The notes under the pieces are model-generated. The model saw nothing but the letters and a program-made list of their open reading frames with translations, was not told the origin of the DNA and did not search any database. The position numbers and the translations under genes were made by a program. 64,000 nucleotides of DNA. Origin: Cryptomeria japonica (taxonomy: Eukaryota > Streptophyta > Pinopsida > Cupressales > Cupressaceae). Location of the stretch: the NCBI RefSeq assembly GCF_030272615.1, contig NC_081414.1:312557664-312621663 (forward strand), given 5' to 3'. Numbering within the stretch: the first letter of the stretch is position 1; every line of letters starts with the position of its first letter. Below are positions 35,648-45,447 of this stretch, in pieces.

Positions 35648-36119
35648 TGATGCTCTGCAAAAAGGATCAGGTTAGTCAATGATAACACAACACAAATAAG
35701 AAGAAAAGCCAAGTTGTTAGTGTTAGAAATCATAAACCAAACACTTTCCTACACAAGCATATCAAAAGAGATAACAAAAGCATGATAGAATGTCTAACTA
35801 GGAAGGTAAATACGATGAGGCATCTCCAAATGCCTCCTAACATGCTCTTGGCTTCTTCTCCCTTGTTCCTCTCCTCTCCAAGTTCCAAAATAGTGTAGCT
35901 CTCAACAACTTTTTGCACTATGGATGCTTATGGAGGATTGAGATTGTAGTATTGAGCTTTGAATGTGAAATAAAAAGCTAATGCTATGCTATTGATGTTA
36001 AATTGATATATTTTAACCAAAATAACAAGATATTAGATGATTATGCTAAGAATACTCTCTAAAATGTCTATAGCTTAGATGCATGCAAGTTTTCAGGATC
36101 TGGATTATGAAGAAATGGG

Positions 36120-36131
36120 CTCTATTTATAG
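36120..36131 (-). promoter_or_regulatory. TATA box in LTRs of element 1
   Basis: CCTATAAATAGAG on the minus strand, also present at 53477-53489 in the 5' LTR, where it would drive the gag-pol transcript. It lies about 980 bp inside the LTR, implying a long U3. Confidence 0.65.
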
Positions 36132-36842
36132 GAAAAATGGAGCAATGGATGGTTGAGATTGAAAGATTCAATCAAGGGTTGAGTTTGAAAGTTGGGGATC
36201 CATGTGCACAATAGGCACCAATGAAATGGTGACAAGTGTCAACATAGGGTTGGGTTGAAAAAAGAGGTTGGAGGCATTAAAGGCCTGAGAAGACCTCATG
36301 GTTATCTAAAGGCTAAGGGTCAAGTCTAAATTAAGCTTACCCACTGGATTAAGAGTTAATCCAAGGATAAACCTTTGTGCAAATGTTTAAGAGATAATCA
36401 TGGTCAAAGCATTAATGGCCTGATGAGACCCTTGGGTTGGATAGAGGTTGAGTCAAAACAAATGTTTTAACCATGTGGGAAGGTTTGAATTAACCATTAA
36501 TGGTTATTGGAGACTTTGGGGATTAAGTGGTTGAAGGTTGAAAGCCTTTAAAGGTTATCAAAGACTTTGAGCCATTTAGTGGTTGAAGACTTGAAACTTT
36601 TAATGGTTATCAAAGACTTTGAGGTTTTGAGAAGTGACTTCCCTTTGCTTAGGGATGTGACAAAGTTTAGAGGATGGATTAGGCTAATTAGGAAGGGGTT
36701 AGAAGAATCTAGAAGGGGATTAGATTTTGCAAGTGGATTTGGTGGGTGAGGAAAAATAGGATTTTATTTAAAATAAAAATTCATTTATTCCAATAAATGT
36801 GTGCAAGTTGCATTTGTATGAAAATGCAAGTGGGGGGGGATA

Positions 36843-37080
36843 ATGATTTAAATAAATGTTTTATTTAATTTATTTAAAAGAGGAATAGGGGGATTTAATT
36901 AAATAAATAGATTTTATTTATTTAATTGATTTGTATTTGGTTTAATGAATTAATTAAAATAAATTGAATAATTTATTTAATTAATAGAAGAATGTTTGGG
37001 GATGAATTAATTAAATATTTATTTAATTAACTGATGGCTAGTGGATTTTTAATCAAATAAATATGAAATATTCATTTAAT
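36843..37080. repeat. Five AT-rich palindromes in the U3 of element 1 LTRs
   Basis: Units such as TTTAATTAAATAAATAGA...TTTATTTAATTGA and GAATTAATTAAATATTTATTTAATTAAC are centred at about 36865, 36913, 36968, 37021 and 37066, near 50-bp spacing. They recur in the 5' LTR (about 54200-54438). The same number and spacing occur in element A, although the sequences have diverged. Confidence 0.75.
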
Positions 37081-37107
37081 TAAAATGGATAGATTTGTGT
37101 GACTACA

Positions 37108-37125
37108 TTTGCCCCTCTTTGAGAC
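37108..37125 (-). other. Polypurine tract of element 1
   Basis: GTCTCAAAGAGGGGCAAA on the minus strand, directly before the 3' LTR; identical to the PPT of element A. Confidence 0.9.
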
Positions 37126-37690
37126 GGTGCGGTTTATCGTGTCGTTTCAAAGAAAGAAAAATAGGTGTGAAGAAATGCCTCATAAAATGTGAATTTAATG
37201 GGTGGTATGCCCCCTCGAGAGATGGGCTGAATTTTTTTGAAAAATCGGGCGATCTCTCGAAAAAGAATGAAAATTGGCAAGGTGGTAGAAGAGAAGAAGT
37301 TAGCCATACGGGTGAAAAATAGAAGAAAACGGGGGAAACATGGAGAAATGGGGGGCTCGGAAAGTTCACGGGGACCACGGCGATGAGCAGGGGAGAAGTT
37401 ACAGTGACCACGAAGGGTATAAATGGGGTGAAAGGGGTGAAAACAGGATCATTTGTGACCGGACCAGTTGAAAACGAGAGCTCTGATAGTGACATTTGGT
37501 GGAGCGAGCAGGAGCTACAATGCCGATTCCGATCACCGAGCACAGATTCGAGCGAGTTCGACGATTCCAGCGCCCAGATGACTACGGACCAGCGGTACGC
37601 AAATTCAAAAACTCAATTTTTGTGCATTTTTGCTAGGTTTTTAGTTGAGTCCAAGTTAAGTTGGAGCAAGAGCGTTGAAACTGTTGTTTT
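37126..37690 (+). other. Region between PPT and array; possible upstream exon of the PMD gene
   Basis: A plus-strand frame from ATG at 37383 reads an acidic, Ser-rich peptide ('GPVENESSDSDIWWSEQEL', 'SSEFDDSSAQM'). A donor-like site (CAGCG|GTACGC, GT at 37595) and an acceptor-like site (TGTGCAG at 38256-38262) would place the 20-bp array in an intron or spliced leader. The splice I tried does not keep the frame into the PMD ORF. So either this is untranslated leader or the true junction differs. Composition is less AT-rich than the LTR next to it. Confidence 0.3.
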
Positions 37691-37981
37691 GGTGCTTTTG
37701 CTCCATTAATTAGCGCTTTTGTGCCGCAATGGCGCTATTGTCCCTTGGTTTGAGTGCTTTTACTCTGCATTAGCGCTACTGTATGCAAGTTTTAGCGCTA
37801 TCGGTAAAGTAGCGCTATTGGCGGGTTAATTGAGCACTATTGAGTTAAAAGAGCGCTATTGTAGTAAGGTTTTAGCGCTTTTGTAGTTGTAGCGTTATTG
37901 TATAGCTTATTGAGCGCTTTTGATATAGTTGTAGCGCTATTGTTTAAAACTAGCGCTTTTGTTGGTTAAATAGCGCTTTTG
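37691..37981 (+). repeat. 20-bp-period AGCGCTWTTG array upstream of the PMD gene
   Basis: Fifteen copies of AGCGCT(A/T)TTG or close variants. Their last bases fall at 37700, 37721, 37740, 37762, 37781, 37803, 37820, 37842, 37861, 37883, 37900, 37922, 37942, 37961 and 37981, a mean spacing of 20.1 bp. The bases between words are not conserved, so the pattern is a series of sites rather than a copied tandem unit. The array ends 263 bp before the PMD ATG and reads in the PMD direction. The inverted counterpart lies at 52699-52909. About 20 bp is close to two helical turns, so sites would lie roughly on one face of DNA. Confidence 0.9.
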
Positions 37982-38244
37982 TCTTAAGATAAAAAGATGC
38001 CCCAGTTTGGATGAAGACCAATCTGTTGATGCCAATTTGATGGATGGCGAGGTGAAATGGGAGTTGTTTTGAACCATAGCAGCCTAATGAGACTTAGGTC
38101 ATTTGTTAGGATAAATGCCTGTTGAAGTCTAGGTGGCCATGATTGCTTACCTGTTGAGACTCAAAGATACTTGATCAAAGTATCTGATGATAGTCTAGGT
38201 TTAAACTTAAGAAAGTTTGAAAACAAAACAACTGATGGTGATTG

Positions 38245-40253
38245 ATGAATGTCCATGTGCAGGAGGATCTGCGCGTGTTGCAGTTACGCGAGCGCCATCC
38301 TGCGACACAGGGGTTGCAAGACCGATTGACACAAGCAGAGATAGACTGTATTGCAGCGACTGGTTTGTATGAGGTGATGCACATACCCGTGATTCGTATG
38401 AATCACGGTTTGATCACAGCACTGGCGGAGCGGTGGCACAGCGAGACGTGCACCTTCCATTTAGCTCAGGGGGAGATGACCGTGACCTTGGAGGATGTGT
38501 GGCGCATCCTACGGATTCTGATTCGAGGGGAGCTGGTCACGTACGATAGATCCTGGGGGACTGTGGCAGTGCAGAGGATATTTGATGAGGATGTATTTAT
38601 TGATGATGGCTCCATTGCTTGGGAGGATATAGCGGCACTATATGAGCCTCTTCCAGCAGTTTTGTCAGGGATTGTGGGAGGACTTCTGTGTCCAAACAAG
38701 CGGTCACATGGGTTGGCAGTGGGATGGGGACAGGTTATCGAGATGATGATGACCGAGGGGACCCGATTTGCATGGGGGCCATGCATGCTAGCGCATATGT
38801 ATCAGGAGCTCCATGAGGTAGTGTACCAAGGGAGAGGTTCCTTAGCAGTGGGCATGACGCTGCTACACATTTGGGCTTGGGAGCACCTACCAGTGACTCG
38901 ACCAGTGAGTCTAAGATTTCGTGCGGTGGATCAGCCGTACATGTTTATGTACAGTGGTATGATGAGTCAGCCCCACTTGGGGAAGTTGGAGTGGTGGCGA
39001 CACGCATTGGATGACCTGGATGCAGTGATATGGCGGCCATACTTGGAGTGTGAGCCATGGGATGATGACGCAGAGGCCCTGCCATATGTGTTCATGACCC
39101 GATTCCTCATTGGGAGGACCTCCTATCATGTGGAGAGACAGGTGCCTGGGAGAGTGATGAGGCAGTTTGGACGGCAGCAGGGACTGCCTAGCGGATCAGG
39201 AGAGTATGCACGGGTGATTCGGGAGAGGTATGCACGGGTGATTCGGGAGAGGTATGCATGGGGTCCAGTGCTACCTTATGATCAGGCACTAGCAGAGTTT
39301 CGGACACTACAGGCGAGGCCATGGGACCTACGACCGAGGGTCGTTGATGCAGGGGTTACAGATGAGTACACACAGTATCGGGCGATGCACCCGATCCTAC
39401 GGATATCGGACCCAGCAGAGCCGATCCCAGCCTTTGAGGATGAGAGGGGACGGAGACGGGGGAGAGCAGGAGGTCGAGGAGATGGAGGAGGAGGAGGAGA
39501 GGGAGGAGGTGGTGGAGGAGGAGATGGAGGAGGTGGTGGAGGAGGTGGAGGAGGATTGGGGATGCAGAGCCAGCGGAGAGGGAGAGGTGGACTGCCTCTA
39601 CAGATCTCACAGGGACCATTGATTCCGAGAGGAGTGCAGCTGAGTAGGAGGGGGATGGAGAGGGAGATCTCGATGGACAGAGGGGAGGGGACTGCTGGAG
39701 AGGGAGGTGTAGGGGAGGCAGCTATGGACACAGGGGAGGGAGCCACTGGAGATTTGCGGGACCACATTATAGTACGCTTGCAGACGCGGATAGAGGATTT
39801 GGAGGCAGAGGTGGCAGCTAGGGAGGTGCAGCTATTTGCACGGGAGTCAGAGCTGACGGTGGTGCTACGGGAGAGAGATACTGCAGTGGAGAGATTGGCG
39901 GAGCTGTAGGAGAGAGTGCGGATTGGAGCACAAGGGCCTTCAGGGGAGGTGATGAGGGAGATGCATCGAGCTCAGGCGGAGATAGAGTACTGGCGGGGGT
40001 TATATGAGCAGGTGGTGCCACTGAGTCAGCGAGCTCTCAGCTATTCGCAGATGCGGCAGGCGAGATCAGAGCAATCACAGAGGGTGCAGAGCAGTGGGGA
40101 GTGATGGGTCCTTTGAGGAGGGAGAGATCAGGGGATGCAGGAGGGAGTGGTGGTTCGATGAGGCCTCCACGGAGAGATGGATCAGGTGGTGCAGGCACCA
40201 GTGGTGGAGCAGGGGGAGGTGTTAGGACAACATTCAGCCAGAGCGGCATTTGA
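38245..40253 (+). pseudogene. Antisense PMD (plant mobile domain) gene of element 1
   Basis: The frame from ATG 38245 is open for 554 codons to TAG at 39907-39909. The N-terminal 350 residues match the MAIN/MAIL-type plant mobile domain: 'LQDRLTQAEIDCIAATGLYE', 'LITALAERWHSETCTFHL', 'GEMTVTLEDVWRIL', 'GWGQVIEMMMTEG', 'PWDLRPRVVDAG'. An 8-residue unit 'YARVIRER' is tandemly duplicated (39206-39253). A Gly/Glu-rich run (about 39466-39560) and a coiled coil ('LQTRIEDLEAEVAAREVQL') follow. Beyond the TAG the same frame continues to 40104 ('EMHRAQAEIEYWRGLYEQV'). After a frame change, a Gly/Arg-rich tail matching element A reaches TGA at 40251. So the ancestral protein was about 670 residues; this copy has one nonsense codon and one frameshift near its end. 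Only the antisense position and the homologue in element A speak to function. Confidence 0.88.
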
Positions 40254-40740
40254 GAGAGCATTCATGCATATATGTATTTGTATCATTATTTTGTGGACTG
40301 TATCTTGGATGGCTCTTGGTAGCCGATTTTTGTAGACTTCATTGTACTCTGATATATGAGATGAGATATATGAGGAGAGCCCATATTTTGATGATATGCA
40401 TTTGATTATGTATGTATGTTTATGCAGGATGATGAGTTTATTGCTTAGATGGATATGTGTACATGTATGCATAGATGAGATGTTCCTTATATGCATGTTT
40501 TGATGATGATACTGACATATGAATGCAGGTTTATATATGATTTGTTTTTTGAATTTTGATGTAATGTTTTTATGTATGTAATGTCATGATGATGATGTAT
40601 GCTTATGATGACTTATGAACAGGATTTTGGTGTGTCCTATTTTGGTATAATAATGAGATGATTTATGTGATGGTGTTAATGCAATGGTCGAATGAATGAT
40701 GTTATGTATGAATATGCATCTAGATGTTTGTCAAATAAAA

Positions 40741-40990
40741 TGCAATATGGATAAACAAAATGTAAAGTACAAATGTTTATATGATAATGTTTTAAATGAA
40801 TGTATTTGGAAAATGGATATATAAAATGGTATGGTACTAATGTTTATAAAATAATATGTTAAATGAATGCAATATGGATAAACAAAATGTAAAGTACAAA
40901 TGTTTATATGATAATGTGTTAAATGAATGTAGATGCATAATGGATATAAAATGTTAAGAACCAATGTTTTATAAACAAATGGATTTTATG
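40741..40990. repeat. Dimeric tandem repeat (60 + 67 bp)
   Basis: Units start at 40741, 40801, 40868 and 40928. Units 1 and 3 (TGCAATATGGATAAACAAAA...) are almost identical, and units 2 and 4 resemble each other. The higher-order unit is therefore 127 bp, present twice. Confidence 0.8.
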
Positions 40991-41376
40991 ATTCTAAATG
41001 CTTAAATATGATTTAAGTACAAATGATAATGTGATGATATGATAACTAATGTTTTAATAACTGCACCTTTAAAAGAGGATAATGAATGCAATGCGAATAA
41101 ATCCTAAGATGAACATAATAAGATACTTATTAATGAATGAATGAATGTATTTTTTTAACGATAAATGAATGTATGTAATGATAATGGATGATAAAATGAT
41201 GATGGATAATCAACACTATATGAATGCCTAGTAAATGATTTAAAATAATCAAAGACAATTTGATCCCATGAATGAACCCAATTATTTATGATTGATGTAA
41301 TGATGCAAATGAAAACTAAATGTCAAGAAAATGAACTACATGCAAAGGTTAAAAATGACATGAATGTTTCTTAATG

Positions 41377-41480
41377 CAAATAAATGTTTAATGCAAGGTG
41401 CAACTAAATGTTTAATGCAAGATGCAACTAAATGTGTAATGCAAGATGCAACTAAATGTGTAATGCAAGATGCAACTAAC
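41377..41480. repeat. 24-bp tandem repeat, about four copies
   Basis: CAACTAAATGTNTAATGCAA begins units at 41401, 41425, 41449 and 41473 (exactly 24 bp apart), with a partial copy before. Noncoding. Confidence 0.9.
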
Positions 41481-42513
41481 TTGTGAGGATGATATGATCA
41501 TGAGGAATGCAAGGTTTGTAAGACGTTTGCATGATGCATTGATGATGTATCAGAGTACTCGGTCGTGATTGTATCCAAGACCAGTTTTTAATGGTCACCT
41601 TTGCATGTAAAACCTACATATGAATGAGCGAACGGATGGGTGATATGCAATGGAATGCAATATATAAACAGATGAGATGAGATGACGATCCATAGTGCTC
41701 TATTTTCATCATTGAGCTTTAAAATGTTGGAAGAGAATACAATCATCTTGACATAAAGATTCAAGATGACTTGAGTATTCCTTTCATGGATTTTATGTAG
41801 CAAGTTAATACAAGCAACTTGATATAATGGATCAAGTTGACCAGAGTATTGCTTGCGGAACAGACAAGGATTATCTCCTTTCATGCATGACTTGGATCAT
41901 CCTCCTTGATCTTAGGCTGATCATATCTTGAGACAAGTGCATACCGTACTAAGAGATAACACCTTTATCCAGTTTGGATGAGGTAGGAGGAACCAAAGGA
42001 AGAGCATTGTACCTGCAAACAAACAATATATACATAAAGAATAAAGAATAAGGATCCTTGGTAATGGTTCATGTCCATATGGTCGAGGTATATGCTATAG
42101 TCAGCAAGCCGTAGTGATCTATGATTGCATTTGGCATAAGATCACGTAGCCTAGTGAACTTCCCATGTAGACACCATTAGTACATGCCCCAAAACTTCAT
42201 CAGAAATAATGCGCAAACGATACAAAACAATGCTGAAAGATCCCGATACAGATAAACGAATGATTGTACTCATAAATCAACCAAGTATTTGATAGCTTAA
42301 CATAATTTTCTTGTCAAAGAAAACGTCATTTGTGTCTTTGTTTTGGTAAGGAAGGATGCATCCTTGTTGAAGACAGTTTTTGAGTGTTGATGTGGATTGT
42401 GTGGTTGATTGATAAGTGGTCATTGTGTGAGTATTTTGTCAATGTTTGTTTTGGTATCTGCATGGATGAGTATGTACAAGGTGTTGCCATGTTTTTGTGT
42501 GATTTTTCAATGG

Positions 42514-42650
42514 TTTTGTCGATGTTTTCGGATTTTGAATTGTTTTGAATGTTTTTGGTATTTTGTGTTGTTTTGAATGTTTTTGGATTTTGTGTTGTTT
42601 TGAATGTTTTTGGATTTTGTGTTGTTTTGAATATTTGGAATGAAGACCTT
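42514..42650. repeat. 27-bp tandem repeat, about four copies
   Basis: TGTTTTGAATGTTTTTGG begins units at 42541, 42569, 42596 and 42623. On the minus strand it gives a 9-residue repeat (TTQNPKTFK) in an otherwise featureless frame, which I do not regard as a gene. Confidence 0.85.
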
Positions 42651-42869
42651 AATGGATCATAAGATAATGTAGAATCCACTTCCATCAATAGGTTAAGGGC
42701 GTTGCCCCCAGTTTTGGACATGACTTATGAAGAAGCGGGACGCAAGATGCATGAAGTATTTATCATAATTGCAGAGAAATAACAAGCCATGGTTTTTCGG
42801 ATGGATGGACGTATGTATGAAGTAGATGTGATCGCAACAAGTCTGAAAGACAATGGAGTCATAGCCTTT

Positions 42870-42925
42870 ACGAGTGGCACCTGTTTGCCAGGTTTTCACC
42901 ACCGTACTTACCCAAGGTGCCACCG
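42870..42925 (-). other. Post-pol conserved motif of element 1
   Basis: Minus strand reads GGTGCCACTCGT downstream of GGTGAAAACCTGGCAAAC, with a second GGTGGCACCTTGG just upstream. The GTGAAAACCTGGCAAAC core matches element A at about 12093. It lies shortly after the pol stop (43057) in the transcript. See element A entry. Confidence 0.55.
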
Positions 42926-43056
42926 GAGTGGTTGTTCACTGTTTGGATGCATGATTTTCCTTTACTTTTTTTTTTTTTGAATGTTTTTGTAAGGACATTT
43001 TTCTGAATGGTTTTGGTATTTTCTGGTATGCAGGGGAGCCTGATGCTCTGTACACC

Positions 43057-45447
43057 TTAGGTATAAAACCGTTTGAGGTGCATGCTATTAATTGGATCTG
43101 CAAGCGGTTCTCCTTCTGATGTAGCCAACTGATATGCCCCGGACCCGAATACAGCAGTGACAACATATGGGCCTAGCCAGTTTGATTCAAACTTGCCCTG
43201 ATGTTCTTTGTTTGGTTGGTTGCGAGGATTTTCTCGAAGAACAAGATCACCTACCTCAAATGTACGAGGTCTAACTCAGTGATTGTAGCTTCTGCTCATG
43301 CGTTGCTGATAGGCTTTGAGGTGATTGTATGCAGCTTGTCGCTTCTCATCAAGTAGCTCCAAGTCCTGAAGATGGGATACTCTGTATGCTTCATCATCGA
43401 TGAGATTGTGCAAGGAAACTCATAGTGATGGGATCTCGACTTCAATAGGTAAGATATCTTCTGCGCCATAGACCAACGAATAAGGAGTTGCACCTGTAGG
43501 GGTTCGAATGCTAGTTCGATATGCCCATAGTGCTGGATTTAGTTGAACATGCCAATCACGGCCGGCATCATTGACTGTCTTCTTTAGGATCCTCAATATG
43601 TTTTTATTGGATGCTTCGACCTGACCATTGCCTTGTGGGTAATAGGGGGTGGAAAAGTGGTGTTGGATATGAAACTTCTCACAAAGTTCACGGACATCCT
43701 GATTTTTGAAAGGAAGACCGTTATCTGTGACGATGGACATGGGCACACCATACCGGCAGATGATGTAGTTGAGGATGAATGAGGCGATCTGCTTGCCGGT
43801 GACTTGGGTAAGTGGAACAGCTTCAATCCACTTTGTGAAATATTCGGTGGCAGTAATAATGAATTTGTGGCCATTGGATGAAGATGGATGAATCTTACCC
43901 ACAAGGTCAAGGCCCCATTGACAGAAAGGCCATGGTGTCGTGATTGGTTGCAGTTCCTGAGCTGGTGCATGTATCAGGTCGCCATGAACTTGACATTTCT
44001 TGCATTTTCTGACAAAGTAGTAGGAATCCTTTTCCATAGATGGCCAATAATATCTAGCTCGCAGGAGTTTCTTGGCGAGTGATGGACCACTTGAACGAGT
44101 CCTGCAAATTCCTTCATGGACTTCTTCCAAAGCCTTTGTTATCTCATCTTGTTCCAGACATCGAAGGAGAGTACCATCAAGACCGCGTCGGTATAGGGTT
44201 TGGACAATAATGGTATATCGAGCAGTTTGGCGAATGAAGGTTTTTCGTTGGTTATTTGATTGGTTGGGGGGAAGGGTGTGATCATGGAGATAGGTGTAGA
44301 ACTCACCGTACCATGGGGATTCAGAACCGACAAGGCGACATATCATCTCGGATTCAGGGATATCATAAGCGGGGATCCAAAGCTGTTCTACCAAGAACTC
44401 GTAGCGTGTTGAATGTTGCGGAAGATCTAGGAGAGATGCGATGGTAGCCATAGCGTTAGCAGCTCGATTCTGATCTCTTGGTATCTGTTCAAAAGTGATA
44501 GTAGTAAATGATGTCTTTAGAGTGTCTACCATTTGCTTATATGGCATGAGTTTATCATCCTTTGTCTGATATTCATCTGTTGCTTGTCGAATGACTAGTT
44601 GTGAGTCACCATATACTTGTAGTTCTTGTAATTTCCATTGGACGGCTAGCCTAAGTCCTGTGATCAAGGCCTCATATTCTGCTATGTTGTTTGTGCATGG
44701 AAATGCGAGCCTATAAGACTTCGGGATACTGTCACCTTGGGGTGTGATAAACAGAATGCCTGCCCCCGAGCCATGCCTAGTGTATGACCCGTCAAAATAT
44801 AGTTTCCATGGATGTGCTGTTGTGATCACGAATATCTCTTCATCTGGAAAATTGGAAATAAGAGGATGATCGCCTGTGAGGGGTGCATCGGCCAACTGAT
44901 CTGCAATAACTTGACCTTTGATAGCTTTACGGTCCACGTACTCAATGTCAAATTCACTTAGAATCATTACCCATTTGGCCAAGCGACCTGTCAATGCTGC
45001 TTTGCTGAGTAAATACTTGAGTGGATCAATCTTTGCAATGAGTTGTACCTTGTGTGTTAACAGATAGTGCCTCAATTTAGTGGCTGCCAGGATTATTGCT
45101 AGGCAAGCTCGCTCAATAGGTGTGTAATTGAGTTCATAGCCCACCAGTGTGCGAGAGATGTAGTATACAACACACTCTTTGCCTTCTGCATTATGTTGTG
45201 CTAGTAGTACACCCAATGCTGTACTTGTTGCTGAGATATAAAGTAACAACGGTCTACTTGGATCTGGTGGCATCAACAATGGTGGATTCATGAGATAGTC
45301 TTTAAGCGTCTAAAATGCTTGTTGGCATCGGGCATCCCATTGAAAGCAGATGTTCTTGTGTAGCAGATGTGTAAATGGATGACACTTATCAGCTAATTGT
45401 GCGATGAATCTTCGAATGGATTGAAGGCATCCTTGTAATGTCCGTAG
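43057..45447 (-). pseudogene. Element 1 pol: RNase H, archaeal-type RNase H and integrase
   Basis: Third section of the single gag-pol frame. RNase H (about 45270-44880: 'LLLYISATSTALGVLLAQ', 'EFDIEYVDRKAIKGQ'), then an archaeal-type RNase H (about 44815-44420: 'LYFDGSYTRHGSGAGILF', 'NNIAEYEALITGL', 'VYGDSQLV'), then integrase. The integrase zinc site reads 'HEGICRTRSSG' then 'CKKC', so the second zinc-binding His is Arg. The core has 'LDLVG', 'IVTDNGLPF' and 'GQVEASNK' (DDE triad intact). The C-terminal domain ('RPRTFEVGDLVLRENPRNQ') runs to the natural TAA at 43057-43059. Nonsense codons: TAG 45311-45313, TGA 43420-43422 and TGA 43276-43278. Confidence 0.93.

Larger units (their letters stand above)
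35648..37107 (-). repeat. 3' LTR of element 1
   Basis: Near-identical to 53006-54465, with the same length. On the minus strand it starts TGTAGTCACACAAATC at 37107, next to the PPT, and ends at 35648. The PPT-proximal 250 bp hold five AT-rich palindromes. The TATA site is at 36120-36131. Confidence 0.97.
40254..42500. other. Repeat-rich spacer of element 1; no gene recognised
   Basis: AT-rich sequence dominated by ATGAATG-, ATGATG- and TGTTTATA-type words. It contains the two tandem arrays listed separately. Frames here are short and biased by the repeats. Confidence 0.6.

Noticed and set aside
36567-36749. 60-codon open frame, repeated exactly at 53925-54107
   Set aside because: Both copies lie in the two LTRs of element 1; they are identical because the LTRs are, and the peptide has no motif.
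37691-37981. CRISPR-like or satellite interpretation of the array
   Set aside because: The repeated word is only about 10 bp and the DNA is a plant retrotransposon; there are no cas genes. Spacers differ, so it is not a satellite monomer either.
39282-39767. Pro-rich 161-codon frame on the minus strand
   Set aside because: It is the complement of the Gly/Glu-rich, GGA-repeat part of the PMD frame; low complexity keeps several frames open.
42326-42721. 131-codon minus-strand frame with a 9-residue repeat
   Set aside because: Produced by the 27-bp tandem repeat; no conserved motif and no counterpart in element A.
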